The notes beneath the pieces are model-generated. The model was not told the origin of the DNA. It saw only the letters and a list, made by a program, of their open reading frames with translations, and searched no databases. A stretch of DNA of 64,000 nucleotides from Pandoraea vervacti (lineage in GTDB: Bacteria > Pseudomonadota > Gammaproteobacteria > Burkholderiales > Burkholderiaceae): positions 2,170,001 through 2,234,000 of the forward strand of contig NZ_CP010897.2 of the NCBI RefSeq assembly GCF_000934605.2. The letters are read 5' to 3'. Shown in pieces: positions 62,655 through 64,000 of this stretch. Position 1 is the first letter of the stretch. Each line of letters opens with the position of its first letter. The translations under genes were made by a program, and so were the position numbers.

Positions 62655-63077
62655 CTATGCGCGTTTGCCAGACTTCCGATGCTTGATTGCGTAGGTGGCG
62701 TGCTTGCGATCGGCAACGCGATGCGTACCTGATGTTTTTGAGAGGTGTGTCTTTTTCGGTGAAGCGGACTTCGCGCTGTGGCGATGCAACGTTTTCGATG
62801 CGGCGCTGCGTTTCGCCTTGGACGCATGCGGCGTCATATGCGCTTTCGCATGTGACGCGTGGCGCACTTGGGGATGGGGTGCCGAGCGATGTGCGGACTT
62901 CGCTCGTGCTGCATGTGACGCATGCGATGTGTGGGACGACCCATGCGACGTCTTCGATGTCGTCGCGGCGTATGCCGATGGCGCGACCATGGCGGCGAGC
63001 GCCAGTGAAAACGTCGTAAGGACAACGTACGCATTGCGCAGGGTGCGTGAGTAGAACTTGGACAACCGTGTCTCCAT
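62655..63077 (-). CDS. exported His/Lys/Ser-rich basic protein
   Basis: A 140-aa protein with a clear signal peptide (YVVLTTFSLALAAMVAPSAY, cleavage after AYA). About 100 mature residues are almost only Ser, Thr, His, Lys, Arg and Ala, with some 16 His and one short hydrophobic patch. No fold is expected; it is likely a disordered periplasmic or surface protein that could bind metal, nucleic acid or anionic polymer. I start at ATG 63077 (METRLSKFYSRTLRN); a further ATG lies seven codons upstream. No family recognised. Confidence 0.6.
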   Translation of the reverse strand: METRLSKFYSRTLRNAYVVLTTFSLALAAMVAPSAYAATTSKTSHGSSHTSHASHAARAKSAHRSAPHPQVRHASHAKAHMTPHASKAKRSAASKTLHRHSAKSASPKKTHLSKTSGTHRVADRKHATYAIKHRKSGKRA

Positions 63078-63560
63078 GGAATTGAAAGCGCCCGGCAAGC
63101 GTCAGATCGAGTCAAAGGCTGACAAAAGGCGGCCGCCGGACGGCATGCCCTGTTTGCCACCGCTCAAGGGGAATCAATGGCCCTGACGGCCGTCATGTCC
63201 CTCCTGCCGGTGATCGGGCGGGCGCGATTGTAGGGCCGCAAAAATGCCTTGTCGAGACGAACGATGGCCGACCGACCGCCCAAGTGCCGTCACGCACCCA
63301 AATGGACGAGTTTTGTGCGTTGCGGCATCGCCTTCTTTTTGTCTAGGTACTTTCCCTAGCGGTACGCAAAGCACGCGTCGCTACACGATTTCGCGGTAGC
63401 AAAAATGATTCTCATCACCCTTAAATTTGACGCACGCGTGCCGTTAACGGCCTCATGGTTGGCTCACGGCGGCATTGCAACAAGCCCCGTCGTGACGTCA
63501 TCATGGTGAGGCAAACACGCTAGGCGGCCGCGCAGTGCCGCGTGTCTTTCGAGACCTTAC
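63078..63560. other. intergenic region with a Fur-like site
   Basis: 483 bases between divergent genes. ATGATTCTCAT within 63401-63417 resembles half of a Fur box. No convincing frame is visible. Confidence 0.4.
63401..63417. promoter_or_regulatory. possible Fur box
   Basis: AAAAATGATTCTCATCA contains the dyad ATGA-TTC-TCAT seen at the centre of Fur sites. It lies about 145 bases before the DUF484-like gene. Confidence 0.3.
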
Positions 63561-64000
63561 GTGGCATCCAATCAGGCACCGACGCTCGACACTCTGCAAT
63601 CGCTGCTGGCGACCGTGCAGCGCAATGAGCGCTCGCTAAAACGTTTTCAGGACATCGAACTGGCGCTCATGGGCGCGCCGGATTTCGGGCAATTCCTGGA
63701 GGTGGTGCTCAATCGCCTTCGCCATGATTTCGATTTGTCGGGGGTGCGTCTGATGCTCGCCGAGGTCGACGACACGCTGCGCGACCTCATCGACACCGCC
63801 GAAGGCATTCGTGCGCTCGATGCCGGCCTGTGCATCGCGCAGGACGCCGGCACCTTCGCCGCAGTGTGCGGCAATGGCCAACTCTGGATCGGCGCGCCGC
63901 GCGAGCGTCACGCGCCGTTGTTCGGCGAGCGCGCACCGGCGAGCGCCGTTGTCATGCCGTTGGCCCGCAACGGGCGGTATATCGGCGTGATTGCATTGGG
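63561..64000 (+). CDS. DUF484/GAF-like sensor protein (3' end outside window)
   Basis: The frame is open from GTG 63561 to the window end (146 codons). A helical N-terminus (LDTLQSLLATVQRNERSLKR) is followed by a GAF/DUF484-like sheet (MLAEVDDTLRDLIDTAEGIR, SAVVMPLARNGRYIGVIALG). In relatives such domains precede a GGDEF diguanylate cyclase, which would lie beyond base 64000; this cannot be checked here. The GTG is the first good start after stops and lacks an evident strong ribosome site. Confidence 0.7.
   Translation, partial: MASNQAPTLDTLQSLLATVQRNERSLKRFQDIELALMGAPDFGQFLEVVLNRLRHDFDLSGVRLMLAEVDDTLRDLIDTAEGIRALDAGLCIAQDAGTFAAVCGNGQLWIGAPRERHAPLFGERAPASAVVMPLARNGRYIGVIAL

Overview
The window is high-GC betaproteobacterial chromosome, most likely a Burkholderiales member. 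A Pandoraea-like or related Burkholderiaceae genome is my best guess. The reasons are the hflK-hflC-DUF2065-hisZ-purA-phosphoribosyltransferase order, a pyruvate dehydrogenase operon with a lipoyl-fused E3 and a proteasome-like gene inside it, a phasin gene, aat next to bpt, and a purT. The genus is inference. The first gene (hflK) is cut at its 5' end and the last (a DUF484-like sensor) at its 3' end.

Layout. 1-5.6 kb: hflK, hflC, DUF2065, hisZ, purA and a phosphoribosyltransferase. 5.9-9.0 kb: a secreted DUF4189-like gene split by a complete IS66-family element with an 8-bp target duplication. 9.1-12.4 kb: prlC/opdA and folD on the minus strand. 12.6-23.0 kb: a PAS histidine kinase/FixJ-type regulator pair divergent from aceE-aceF-(proteasome-like gene)-lpdA. 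23.3-24.0 kb: a phasin gene whose promoter lies between two identical-type palindromes. 24.4-31.3 kb: a histone-deacetylase-like amidohydrolase, an EamA exporter, a nitroreductase, a PBP7-like peptidase, an IclR regulator and an unrecognised membrane/coiled-coil protein. 31.4-33.6 kb: lutAB without lutC. 33.8-38.9 kb (minus): an amino-acid ABC permease, its binding protein broken by one in-frame amber codon, pyrD, the N-degron pair bpt/aat, and a NUDIX hydrolase. 39.1-44.5 kb: tRNA-fMet, a GNAT, a tautomerase lacking Pro1, two EamA exporters, an AraC regulator, dusA and tRNA-His.

44.7-51.6 kb holds an accessory glycan locus on the minus strand, next to tRNA-His. Its genes are wbqC, a polyprenyl-phosphate-type GT2 glycosyltransferase, a PurN-like formyltransferase, a methyltransferase, a WecE aminotransferase, a small multidrug-resistance (SMR)-type transporter and a second methyltransferase. 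The set resembles the Arn (aminoarabinose) logic rebuilt around a dTDP-4-formamido-hexose: make the sugar, formylate it, load it on undecaprenyl phosphate, flip it. The GT2 gene is split by an IS2-group IS3 element with a 5-bp duplication, so the pathway is probably off in this strain.

52-64 kb: small hypothetical genes, a NUDIX+metallo-beta-lactamase fusion, a hydrolase/monooxygenase/SDR operon under a divergent TetR regulator, purT, cspA, a His/Lys-rich exported protein and the start of the DUF484-like gene.

Two genes are broken by insertion sequences and one by a nonsense codon. Both insertions can be reversed on paper to restore the reading frame exactly. Short tandem arrays with a 9-bp or 12-bp unit recur at seven or more places, several around purT.
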